Below are positions 23,805 to 35,707 of a stretch of DNA of 64,000 nt, piece by piece. Numbering within the stretch: position 1 is the first letter of the stretch; the number at the start of each line of letters is the position of its first letter. A program made the translations under genes and the position numbers. Under the pieces are notes generated by a model. The model did not search any database. It was not told where the DNA came from and worked only from the letters and a program-made list of their open reading frames with translations. Source of the stretch: Nematostella vectensis (Eukaryota; Cnidaria; Anthozoa; Actiniaria; Edwardsiidae); assembly GCF_932526225.1 (NCBI RefSeq), contig NC_064038.1, forward strand, positions 3,782,001-3,846,000. Direction: 5' to 3'.

Positions 23805-26800
23805 CTATCTCAGTTTGACTTTGAGCCTTTTTTCCACTTCCTCACGTACAATATCTTGGATAGCGTTGACTTCTTGGGCCTCTAGTGTTCTGTCCATGGC
23901 TCTGTAAGTGATGCGATAACATTGGCTTTCTTGGTTTGTCTTGGGATGTACAAAGCTATCAATTTGCTCTACCTACAAAGATAATAGCAGAGATACATGT
24001 ACTTTTAAAAATGCAGTTTCACAAACCAGTGCACTTATACAACAAGCAGTACAAGGGAAGGTATCAGCTATAAACATGTCAAGGGCATGATGGTACACAT
24101 TTTTATACAAACCCTTAAAATAACTGACCTACATCCATCTAATCCTCCCATATTTTTCGTTTTGTAATAAGAAAAGGCTAACAAATAGACTGTGTTTACT
24201 CCAATGGTGAGTTTTTGGCTAACTTTGAACAATATTATAGCTGTCTGGCTTCTCTCTACGGAGCTCTGCACTTATTAAAGTCAAATGGCAAATGACAGCT
24301 TACAAAGGCAAGTCCCTTTTATAGTGTGGGTTCATGTTTAATCATATTGATATATACAAAGTAAATTCGTGATTTTAAGACACCAATTTTCAAGATGAGA
24401 AATTATACTAGAAGACTGAAAAAAGGCAGTTAATCCCCCATATAACATGAAGTTTAGATGTAGAGATAGTAAACAAGTAAACAGTAAAACTACACACCTG
24501 CTCAATAAGATCCCCAGCAATGTTACGGACAAGCTCAAACAGATCATTTGGAGAGAAGCCCTCAGAGATCCAAAAAGCAATGTCTTTATATGTTGGTGGG
24601 TATTTGCTAAACGGCTTGAATGCCTCAATCTGTCCATCCTTGAACTGGCCAAGAAATCGCTCATCTGTGCTCCAGAACAGTCTAATGTCTGGAATGTCGA
24701 AGAGTCTCATGGCCAACCGTTCAAGTCCAATACCAAATGCCCAACCAATTTGGTGACCAGCCCCACCTAAAGCCAAATCAGCAACATGGTAATTATGACA
24801 TATAAATCATTATTCTGTTTAATTTTTGCCCGTTCTTAAATTCACGTTTTTCTGTGCTTTCAAAGAACTTTTGAAAAATAAGTAGGAGCACAGTCAAGAT
24901 CTGCTAGTGACGAGTGGCAGTCATAGATAGTATCATATGCAAAAAATCTCAGATTTTACAAATAATCAATAAAAAAAGACCATTTTCGGAGATGAAGATG
25001 GGTACCCATTCTTTCACCCACCCTTTAGCAATGGCCCACACTGCATGTACATGCAGTGTACCCATGCATGTCCATATACTGTAACCTTTCAGAGTTGATA
25101 GATTTTGTCAATTCTTTATATTTTCATCTCCCAAATGGTATGTGGTTCCTATCTATGTGGACCCTATTAAATGCATGTTTGTGCAAATAACGCAAGATCG
25201 AGTGTGCTAAACCAGTTCCTGTCTTCATGTCTTTTTAGTTATTGGTGTGGTTACCAGTTTTACTGTCGTCTTTATAGTATCTCAACCTGGTAGTCAAATA
25301 ATGATTTAACTTCAGGAAACAAATCTACAAAAATTAGCAGATTCTTTTAAGCCTATGAAATGCTTTTTTTGAATTGTGTGTGCGTGCTGCATGCCCAATC
25401 AAGAATGGCGACATTCTCAAGAGTGTGCACTGTTTTTGAAACCTACAACAAAACAATATTTTCTTTTTCGCATATAATTCTTGATTTTAAATTATTCTTC
25501 CCTTCATTGTGGGTAGCATTGCAATAGAAAACACTTCACCGATATTTTTTGTGGTATTGCCGTCTCTGAATTTTAACGGATTAAGGAAAATATGTTGTTT
25601 TAGATTTTATTGCCAAAACTTGGAATTATTCACTCGATTCCTTCTCCTTTGCACGGCCAGAAAAATTTTCGAAAAAAAATTAAAATTTCAATCAAATTCA
25701 ATACCCTTTTCAAAATTTGAAAGTTTAGCTGTGCTTTCTTTTGGCTAGAATGATATAAGTGAAAGGTTTAAAGAACTTTAAACAATTTTTATTCAAGACA
25801 AAAATTTGGCAGAGTCAAGTAACAGTTTTTGATGAGCCTAATAACACCTATGAACAACAGTATGACCTAGGGGAGCATTGCTGTAGTTAGACAAAATGAG
25901 GGTACTGTAAAGGTGTCTCTGAAAAATCAGGTAAGAGAGATTTTAACAAAATTACCATAACAAATCAAAATATAAGACTGTTAGCAGGCAAGTGCTAAAA
26001 GGGAGGTCTTTCTTACTGTTCTCCAGCAGTTGTTGTTCCATTACTCCACATCCTAGCACTTCCAGCCACTCCCCGCCAAACTTGACTTCAAGTTCCCAAG
26101 AGGGGTGGGTGAAGGGGAAGTAGGTATCCACCCACTGCATTTCTACCCCCTCCCCGCACAGCTTCTGTACGATCCCCGTCAGGGTACTCTTCAGGTTAAA
26201 CTCCACCAGTTTAACAGCTTCTAGCGTGTGGATGGCTTGCTTGTCTTCTGTTCTGCTTCCCGTTTTGTCAAATATTTCCAGAGGGTCCTAAAATGAAACA
26301 TACATACTTGGTGTTATTTTTTTACAGGGTTGTGTTGGTCTGTTTATTGGTTTCCAGCCTATTTAAGTCACAAATGCAAAATCTTGTGGATTCTCCAGGG
26401 GTCTCCCCTACTTTAGCAAATGCCAAAAAAAGTCTTAGAAGAGGCTGAGTTTTGGTTGTTGATGGACCACCCTATGAATAGCTATGTAAGGTACCTGTTC
26501 TCTTTCAACTCTGAGCTTATAGATATCTAAAATGTACCCAGAAATAAACCCAGAAGCCACCATTACCTTGTAGCTACTAAACAGCTCATGTTGTGTGAAG
26601 AGGCGTACTCCTTCCATCTGATGAAATACTGGGTAGTGACAGCTGTCAATCTCGTCACGGCGATACACATCCCCTGTTACCAAAAACGCATCCAAGCCCG
26701 AGCGTATCAAGTCGAGCTGATGAGCAGAGGTATGTGCACGCAGTAAAAATTCCTTATTTATGTAATAATTATCATTCCTCGATCTACTGATATGATCTTT

Positions 26801-27187
26801 AGGAACTAACAAACTGTCAAAGTTCTGAGCCACAGTCACAACAGGGGATAAGTTATCAATCGTTGTAAACATCGGTCCATTCCCCCATTTCCGATAGCTG
26901 TCGTACACAAACTCGTGGATTTGATCCTTGAGAATTTTTAGCGGATGGTCTTTTACGTGATGTAGGTTTCTACCAACTTTCGACAAGATCGTAGGAGTGA
27001 CATTTGTCTGTTCGTCTCTCGGATACGTTTTAGACAAGACTTTAACGCTCTCTTGTGAAATTGCAGCTTCTTTATTTCCAGGAATACTTGCGATTGTCCT
27101 TCTGAAAGATTTCCGGATACAAGCGAGTACATAAGAGTTGCTTTCAATTTTCGCTGAGCGCAAGTGCAACAAACTGGAAGCCGCCAT
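23805..27187 (-). CDS. FARS2: Mitochondrial phenylalanyl-tRNA synthetase (4 exons, 442 aa)
   Basis: Charges mitochondrial tRNA-Phe; a monomeric class II synthetase. Exons: 26567-27187, 26017-26287, 24498-24766 and 23805-23972; 1329 nt in frame, stop TAG. Family landmarks run in order: [85 protein letters not shown], motif 3 [16 protein letters not shown], and a C-terminal ferredoxin-fold anticodon-binding domain beginning in exon 4 ([12 protein letters not shown]). The start at 27187 is preferred: AAT-ATG-GCG is a strong context and the following residues are basic and hydroxylated like a mitochondrial presequence. In-frame ATGs also exist at 27214, 27262 and 27265. Length agrees with the human enzyme (about 450 aa). 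A 51-bp array lies just upstream. Confidence 0.96.
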
Positions 27188-28979
27188 ATTGTTCGATAGT
27201 TTTATTTTACCCATGATGCACTTTGTATGAGCCACAGGGAACCCGTAAGAAAGGAATGTCATCATGACCGTTTCGCTTGACCCCGCAGAGCGTTCTTTCA
27301 GTTCGCACAGAGCATTTGCCGCTCTTCAGTTAAATGAACAAATAGACTATGAGTTCGCAAAGAGCATTTGCCGCTCTTCAGTAAATGAACAAATAGACTA
27401 TGAGTTCGCAAAGAGCATTTGCCGCTCTTCAGTAAATGAACAAATAGACTATGAGTTCGCAAAGAGTCTTTGCCGCTCTTCAGTAAATGAACAAATAGAC
27501 TATGAGTTCGCAAAGAGCATTTGCCGCTCTTCAGTAAATGAACAAATAGACTATGAGTTCGCAAAGAGTCTTTGCCGCTCTTCAGTAAATGAACAAGTAG
27601 ACTAATAATGGGAAATAAACACCAAATAAATCAAACGATTTTAAAAATTTATATTCTTTATTAATAAACTCCTTTATATAAATAAATATATGATGATCTA
27701 TAGTTAAGCTAATTATTGAATTCTATATCATTACAAACATTCTCTCTCTATACATTTATTATACCTACTATACATTTTTCCAGATTCTCGTGTCTGTAGT
27801 AGACGCTGTGCCTTGCCATTGAACATCAACGCCATTAACGATAACAGTTTTTAACATTTGTAAAGAGGTATTGGCATTATGCATTTGGCATTTAAGTCTT
27901 CCTTTATATATTCACTTCACCCATAATTGACAGCTATCACACGTTTCCAACTAACCTCATCCTCACTAACTAACCTCACCTCACTAACCTCACCCTCACT
28001 AACTAACCTCATCCTCACTAACCTCACCCTCACTAACTAACCTCATCCTCACTAACCTCACCCTCACGAACTAACCTCATTCTCACTAACTAACCTCAGC
28101 TCACTAACTGCCACACCCCTCTTCTCCTGTTACCACTCTCTGCGCATGTCATCTTCAGCATTTCATCCTATTCCTCATATCCTCAAATTCCCTTTAGTAC
28201 CCTCTGTCCTGTTACATTCTACACTACACACTTGGCCATTCCCTTACCCTTCTAACAATGCCTGTTTCAGACTCCCTTATGCCCCCTTCCCCTCACACCT
28301 TTACTCCTTCCCGTCCGCCTTCCCCTCACACCTCGCGCCCTACCCCTTCCAATAACACCTTGCCCCTTTCCCGCCCTTTTCCATACCCCTTCTCCTCACA
28401 CATTAGCTCCTTCCCAACCCCCTTCCCCTCACACCTCGCATCCTACCTGTACCCATTCAAATAACAACTTGCCCCTTTTCCATACCCCTCCCCATCATAC
28501 CTTACCTCCTTCCCGTCCCTCTTCCTCTTACACATGCCCTTTAGCCTCCCAAACCTCTTCATATCCCCTCCCTTATCAACCCTTAACCTCTGTTTGAACC
28601 CTCTTTTTGTTGACTTTCATTTGCCTTACTCTCACCCCCACCCCCTTTACTATCCCCTTCCCCATCATGCTGCACCCTCTGCCTCCGTCTTACTCTGCTG
28701 ATCATGCTGTCTCTCAACCTCCTTCCACAACTCCCCATCCTGTCCCCTTCCAACTGTTCTTATATTTTCACCATTTCCTGAAATCTGAGCATTGCTGTTA
28801 GTAGGCATGAAAATCATGCCAAGCCAAGCATATTTGTGATCAGACATCTCTCATTCCATACCCTCCCATCCCTCTGCTCCCTTCTTCCCCTATTTCAAGC
28901 TCTTTTGTCATCTGGTTTCTTTTTGTTTAGCATTAGAAGCTGTGACTAAAGACACTGGGTTTCCTGATTTGTGCAGTAT
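27188..28979. other. FARS2 upstream region and pyrimidine-rich spacer
   Basis: After the 51-bp array (27300-27604) come AT-rich sequence to about 27900, a tract of CTAACCTCAC-type direct repeats at about 27950-28110, and C/T-rich low-complexity sequence to about 28900 in which CCCTTCCCCTCACACCT-like words recur. The open stretches here are by-products of base composition. GLD-2 ends at 28980, reading toward this region. Confidence 0.5.
27300..27604. repeat. 51-bp minisatellite (6 copies) upstream of FARS2
   Basis: Units contain GAGTTCGCAAAGAGCATTTG, then CCGCTCTTCAGTAAATGAACAAATAGACTA. Each has a small inverted repeat, AAGAGC and GCTCTT. Because 51 is a multiple of three and no stops fall in certain frames, open frames appear on both strands (17-residue repeats). 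These are not taken as genes. The array begins about 110 bases from the chosen start codon, where the promoter or 5' leader should be. Confidence 0.9.
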
Positions 28980-31900
28980 TTACAGTATGCTCTTCAGTGA
29001 AGGAGAGACCAGCAAAGTGTGGGCTGCCTGTGGAAAAATATCAAAACATCAGTGGCACATTCAGGGATGCTATAAGCAAGCATGTTCCCCATTGTCATCG
29101 TGAACATCAACATTGTTGCCATCACCACCCTCATCACCACCACAATCACAATCACAATCACCATCATCATTGTCAAAGAGCCATCATCTAAAGTAGCAGC
29201 AGTTCTACAACTGCCAGCAATGCACAAGCAAAGTAACCGGAGTTATTAAACAACACCAGCATCTTTATTAATGGTAGCAACATAATCATCACCATCATCA
29301 TCATGGTCATCATATAGTCATGAAACATCATCATATGACTATGATGACTATATGATGACTATGATGATGATGAATCATCATTACTATAGACATCATCACA
29401 ATCATTGTCATCATCCTCATAGTCATTATCGTCACATTATGATAGTCATCATCACCATCACACTAGTCATCATCATTATCATTATCATAACAGTTATGCT
29501 TTACCAGGCTTATCTTCATTTTGATAGTTTTAAACTTGGCTTTGATGTAGACAGTCTTAGCAACGTTATTCCCATCAAATGGCTCATTGATACACATCAT
29601 CTTGGTTCTCCACTTGTAATCTCGTGGACAACGTGCCCCCTCTTGCACACTCAGCACTTCTTTGTCCCAGCTGTTGAGAAAGTAACTAATTTAGAGTGTG
29701 GTTCTTTAAATTTTAGGGGAAACCCTGGAAAAATGCCTAAGGAGTCATTCAGGAAAGATCACATCCATGGTGAATCCAGAGTCCCCCTTACAGAAACTTA
29801 CTTGACAGTGTTGGCATAGTACTGGAAGAAACCAACAAGAAGGGACCCAACACTCTGGTTATTCCTGGGCATGAAACTCCTAAAAGGAAAAAAAAAATAA
29901 AGAATTACACTACAAAATGTGTTGTTAATGGGCCTGAACGGAGGAGGGGGGGGGGGGGGGGAGAGTTGCCTCAAATCACTGTGACGATGGCCCAAATAAA
30001 AGATTACCACACTGTAAGATACTGTACATAGCTTAAGTGTAAGACTGAAAATGGTAGAGGTCCCTCTGTATGCTTTATACCTATAAATTTTCTTTTGCCC
30101 TTATTAGCAGGGATTCTCTGTATGTTAGTAGTGTACCTTAGGGATTCTCTGTATGTTAGCAGTGTACCTTAGGGATTCTCTGTATGTTAGTAGTGTACCT
30201 TCAGGATTCTCTGTATGTTAGCAGTGTACCTTCAAGATTCTCTGTATGTTAGCAGTGTACCTTCAGGATTCTCTGTATGTAGTAGTGTACCTTAGGGATT
30301 CTCTGTATGTTAGTGGTGTACCTTCAGGATTTTCTGTATGTTAGTAAGTGTACCTTCAGGATTCTCTGTATGTACTAGTGTACCTTCAGGATTCTCTGTA
30401 TGTAGTAGTGTACCTTCAGGATTCTCTGTATGTTAGTGGTGTACCTTCAGGATTTTCTGTATGTTAGTAAGTGTACCTTCAGGATTCTCTGTATGTTAGT
30501 AAGTGTACCTTCAGGATTCTCTGAAGGGGGGGGGGGGGGAGAGTTGCCTCACATCACTGTGACGATGGCCCAAATAAAAGATTACCACACTGTAAGATAC
30601 TGTACATAGCTTAAGTGTATGACTGAAAATGGTAGAGGTCCCTCTGTATGCTTTATACCTATACATTTTCTTTTGCCCTTATTAGCAGGGATTCTCTGCA
30701 TGTTAGTAGTGTACCTTCAGGATTCTCTGTATGTAGCAGTGTACCTTAGGGATTCTCTGTATGTTAGCAGTGTACCTTCAGGATTCTCTGTATGTCAGTA
30801 GTGTACCTTCAGGATTTTCTGTATGTTAGCAGTGTACCTTCAAGATTCTCTGTATGTTAGCAGTGTACCTTCAGGATTCTCTGTATGTTAGCAGTGTACC
30901 TTCAGGATTCTCTGTATGTTAGCAGTGTACCTTCAAGATTCTCTGTATGTTAGCAGTGTACCTTCAGGTTTCTCTGTATGTTAGCAGTGTACCTTCAGGA
31001 TTTTCTGTATGTAGTAGTGTACCTTCAGGATTCTCTGTATGTAGTAGTGTACCTTCAGGATTCTCTGTATGTTAGCAGTGTACCTTCAGGATTCTCTGTA
31101 TGTTAGCAGTGTACCTTCAAGATTCTCTGTATGTTAGCAGTGTACCTTCAAGATTCTCTGTATGTTAGTAGTGTACCTTCAGGATTCTCTGTATGTTAGC
31201 AGTGTACCTTCAGGATTCTCTGTATGTTAGTAGTGTACCTTCAGGATTCTCTGTATGTTAGTAGTGTACCTTCAGGATTCTCTGTATGTTAGTAGTGTAC
31301 CTTCAGGATTCTCTGTATGTTAGCAGTGTACCTTCAGGATTCTCTGTATGTTAGCAGTGTACCTTCAGAATTCTCTGTATGTAGTAGTGTACCTTCAGGA
31401 TTCTCTGTATGTTAGTAGTGTACCTTAGGGATTCTCTGTATGTTAGCAGTGCACCTTCAGGATTCTCTGTATGTTAGTAGTGTACCTTCAGGATTCTCTG
31501 TATGTTAGCAGTGTACCTTCAGGATTCTCTGTATGTTAGCAGTGTACCTTCAGGATTCTCTGTATGATAGCAGTGTACCTTCAGGATTCTCTGTATGTTA
31601 GTAGTGTACCTTAGGGATTCTCTGTATGTTAGTGGTGTACCTTAGGGATTCTCTGTATGTTAGCAGTGTACCTTCAGGATTCTCTGTATGTTAGCAGTGC
31701 ACCTTCAGGATTCTCTGTATGTTAGCAGTGTACCTTCAGGATTCTCTGTATGTTAGCAGTGCACCTTCAGGATTCTCTGTATGTTAGCAGTGTACCTTCA
31801 GGATTCTCTGTATGTAGAAGTGTACCTTAGGGATTCTCTGTATGTTAGCAGTGTACCTTCAGGATTCTCTGTATGTTAGCAGTGTACCTTCAGGATTCTC

Positions 31901-34900
31901 TGTATGTAGAAGTGTACCTTAGGGATTCTCTGTATGTTAGCAGTGTACCTTCAGGATTCTCTGTATGTTAGCAGTGTACCTTCAGGATTCTCTGTATGTT
32001 AGCAGTGTACCTTCAGGATTCTCTGTATGTTAGCAGTGTACCTTCAGGATTCTCTGTATGTTAGCAGTGTACCTTCAGGATTCTCTGTATGTTAGCAGTG
32101 TACCTTCAGGATTCTCTGTATGTTAGCAGTGTACCTTCAGGATTCTCTGTATGTTAGTAGTGTACCTTCAGGATTTTCTGTATGTTAGCAGTGTACCTTC
32201 AGGATTCTCTGTATGTTAGCAGTGTACCTTCAGGATTCTCTGTATGTTAGCAGTGTACCTTCAGGATTCTCTGTATGTTAGCAGTGTACCTTTAGGATTC
32301 TCCATATGTTAGTAAGTGTACCTTCAGGATTCTCTGTATGTAGAAGTGTACCTTAGGGATTCTCTGTATGTTAGCAGTGTACCTTCAGGATTCTCTGTAT
32401 GTAGAAGTGTACCTTCAGGATTCTCTGTATGTTAGCAGTGTACCTTCAGGATTCTCCATATGTTAGTAAGTGTACCTTCAGGATTCTCTGTATGTTAGCA
32501 GTGTACCTTCAGGATTCTCCATATGTTAGTAAGTGTACCTTCAGGATTCTCTGTATGTTAGCAGTGTACCTTCAGGATTTTCTGTATGTTAGTAGTGTAT
32601 CTTCAGGATTCTCTGTATGTAGCAGTGTGCCTTAGGGATTCTCTGTATGTTAGCAGTGTACCTTCAGGATTCTCTGTATGTTAGTAGTGTACCTTCGGGA
32701 TTCTCTGTATGTTAGCGGTGTACCTTCAGGATTCTCTGTATGTTAGCTGTGTACCTTCAGGATTCTTTGTATGTTAGCAGTGTACCTTCGGGATTCTCTG
32801 TATGTTAGTAAGTGTACCTTTGGCATTCTCTGTATGTAGAAGTGTACAGTACCTTCGTTTCTGCAAAACACTTGCAGTGTCCTCCTCCAACAGTTTGGTG
32901 ACATCACGATGCTGTGAGAATAAATCCTAGAAGAGAAATCATGATGTCTTGTGATCAGCATTATATTGTTTTGGTTATTTTGAGATGTTAATATAATTCA
33001 AAAAAAATACCTGATCACAGTTTTACACAGTTTTTAGGGTGTATCTACTACGTATACCTGAATAACCATATATGTACAGTACCACATTTTTTTGTAAAAA
33101 TGACTTATAACCAACCTGGTGCTTTTTTTGCAAAGATGGAAGAACAGGAGGCGCACATCCACCTAAAACAGGAAATTGGATGAATTATTGCACCTATAAT
33201 GATGACTTGGTAACTGAATTAAACAAGAAAAAAAGAATGGGATGACATGACACCCATTGTATTATGATGTGACATTCTGCATAAGGGACGAAAAACATCC
33301 AATAACATCAAATAATAACAGGTACAGCAGTTATTAATGCAACTTTACGTTGGTTACTAAGACATCAATGACTGTGATGTTAATTCACAAATTATAGAAA
33401 TGATGCTGATGTTGATGCTGATGACAGAATGACACTAACGACAGCTGCATACCTTACACTAAGTTTGTGTTAGTTAAAGAGACATCAGTGACTGTTATGT
33501 TAATTTACTGATGATAGAAATGCTGCCATGTTGATGCTGATGCCATAATGACACTGATGACAGTTGCATAACTTACACTGCAGGTAGTTGATGACCATTA
33601 GACTGAGGGCGTAGCTGGAGAGTGTTCCATCTTTAGCATCGTTTATCTGATGTTTCTTCGCCCATTTCTTCACGATCATAATCAAAGGCTTAACCCTACT
33701 ATCAACTAAATGGCAAAAGGAAGGAAAATTTACACCATGCACAGGAAAAGGCAAAAGTGTTTTTTTTTTCTTCTAAACAACAAGGTACAAGAACAGTGTG
33801 GAGACCATGACAGAACACTAAACATGGGGGGAGGAATGAAAAAAAAATTATGAATTTGTCAAATTGTAGCCTTATAACCAAAGCTGAAAAACATTGCCCC
33901 TCTTACAATATGTTAAATAAAGTCCTACAGAAATTAGTGAAAATGACTAAAAGTATTATAATTTTGTTGTGTGGGCCCTTAAGAATGTTGGAAACCAACT
34001 TTTACTTAATAAATGCTAATCACACCACCATTTTACGCTGCCAAACAATAATATTAAGTCACTATCCATTTTCAATAGCTTTTCAAAGCGGGTAACGGGT
34101 TCATTCAATTAATAAAGTATCATACTTCAATTATGGTTTATTGACATTCTCTAATTGGCAGCTATAATTCTCTTGTTATGCTGCATACCCAGGCAGTAGG
34201 CGCGCAGTAGATGCGTGTTCCTGATTCCCTAAAAAAAATATTTAATGAGCATTACTTTATATTTTCATTGACAATAGATAGCTATCAATAATATTGTTAA
34301 TTCAAACTAAAACAGATACACAATTATAAGCATCATACACTTACAACATGGTTGTTTATGTTGATATCACACTCGCAATTGCTGAAACACAATTGAAGTT
34401 TTGAGTTGAACTGTTGCATTGGTTGCTACAACAAACCTGACAATAGTGAGCAAGCTGATTACAGCCAAACTCAAGGCCAAGTATGTTTAATAAGGACAAT
34501 TTGTAGTGTAGCCTCCATTTGAATTCAAGTGTCTGCTTTAAAAATAAGGCTGGAAGGTTACAGTATACAGTATGCTTCATGGTTATATGATTTTCTGTTA
34601 ATCTATATTATTTTTTAACTGATCATGATGGATACCTCAGTTCAAGCATAAAAATTACACTCAGGAACAGAAAATGGCATACATATGTGGTTGCTTATAA
34701 TAAAGGAAGCTTCTTGGGATTATTATATGGAATTCAAACAAGTTGCATGGAATAGATGGACCATCTGTATTTTTAGCCATAATTACCTCACAGCATCAAC
34801 GAACTTTACAATAGGTACTGTGGCAAAGATCACTTGGTTTTCTCTTATAAAATCTACAAAAGAGTAATAGAACCATTACTAACCAATGAAAAGCAATTTG

Positions 34901-35641
34901 TTTCCCCTCTAGAATTAAGACACTAAAACCAGCCACACAACATTGTCCTCAGGGCTGAAACCTTACTTTTTCTAGACAAGTTTCCGTGTGATGTCACAGC
35001 TTTAATTTTAGTCACACAAAATAAGATTTCATTGAATGCATGGTATTCCCTGATACAGTAAGTAAAAAAAACATACCCTCTTTTCTCTTAAGGCTGTTAC
35101 ATTTTCCAATACAGTATAACAACCTCCAAAAGACTACCAGTATCTTTTACAAAAGTGCACAAACCTTATTGTAACATGTACAGTATGACAGAGAAGCTTA
35201 CAGTATTTCACAGTAAATTCTTTTGAGTCTACAAGACACTATAGCGCAGGTTTCTGGTTGTTGTTGCTGCCTAATTTGTGTATTATCTCTTTTCGCTGCT
35301 TTTTGAAAACCCTAGAATCAAATATGACCACCATGAAAGCTAACTTTGAGCCCTTGTAAGCACCTGATAATAAGACTCTTACCACAAGATTGAAGAATGC
35401 GATTCAACATCATCAGGATTCTTCTTGCTTCCTGTTTTTGGTCAATCTAAAACAAAAGTGAGCTTGTTGGTAATACTGTACCATCCAGGCAGGTGTTTAG
35501 AGGAGAACATTTTACTATTACACTATTATACTATTACATACCCCTACCATCAGGGGCGTACACAGCCTATAGGCCTGCAGTCACTGGACAGCAAAAAAAT
35601 TTGGTGATCTTATTTGCATAACGAGGGAAAAAATCAAATGT

Positions 35642-35707
<66 letters not shown>

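Noticed and set aside
27264..27605. Open frames on both strands with 17-residue repeats
   Set aside because: They arise from the 51-bp repeat, whose length is a multiple of three; better explained as a minisatellite.
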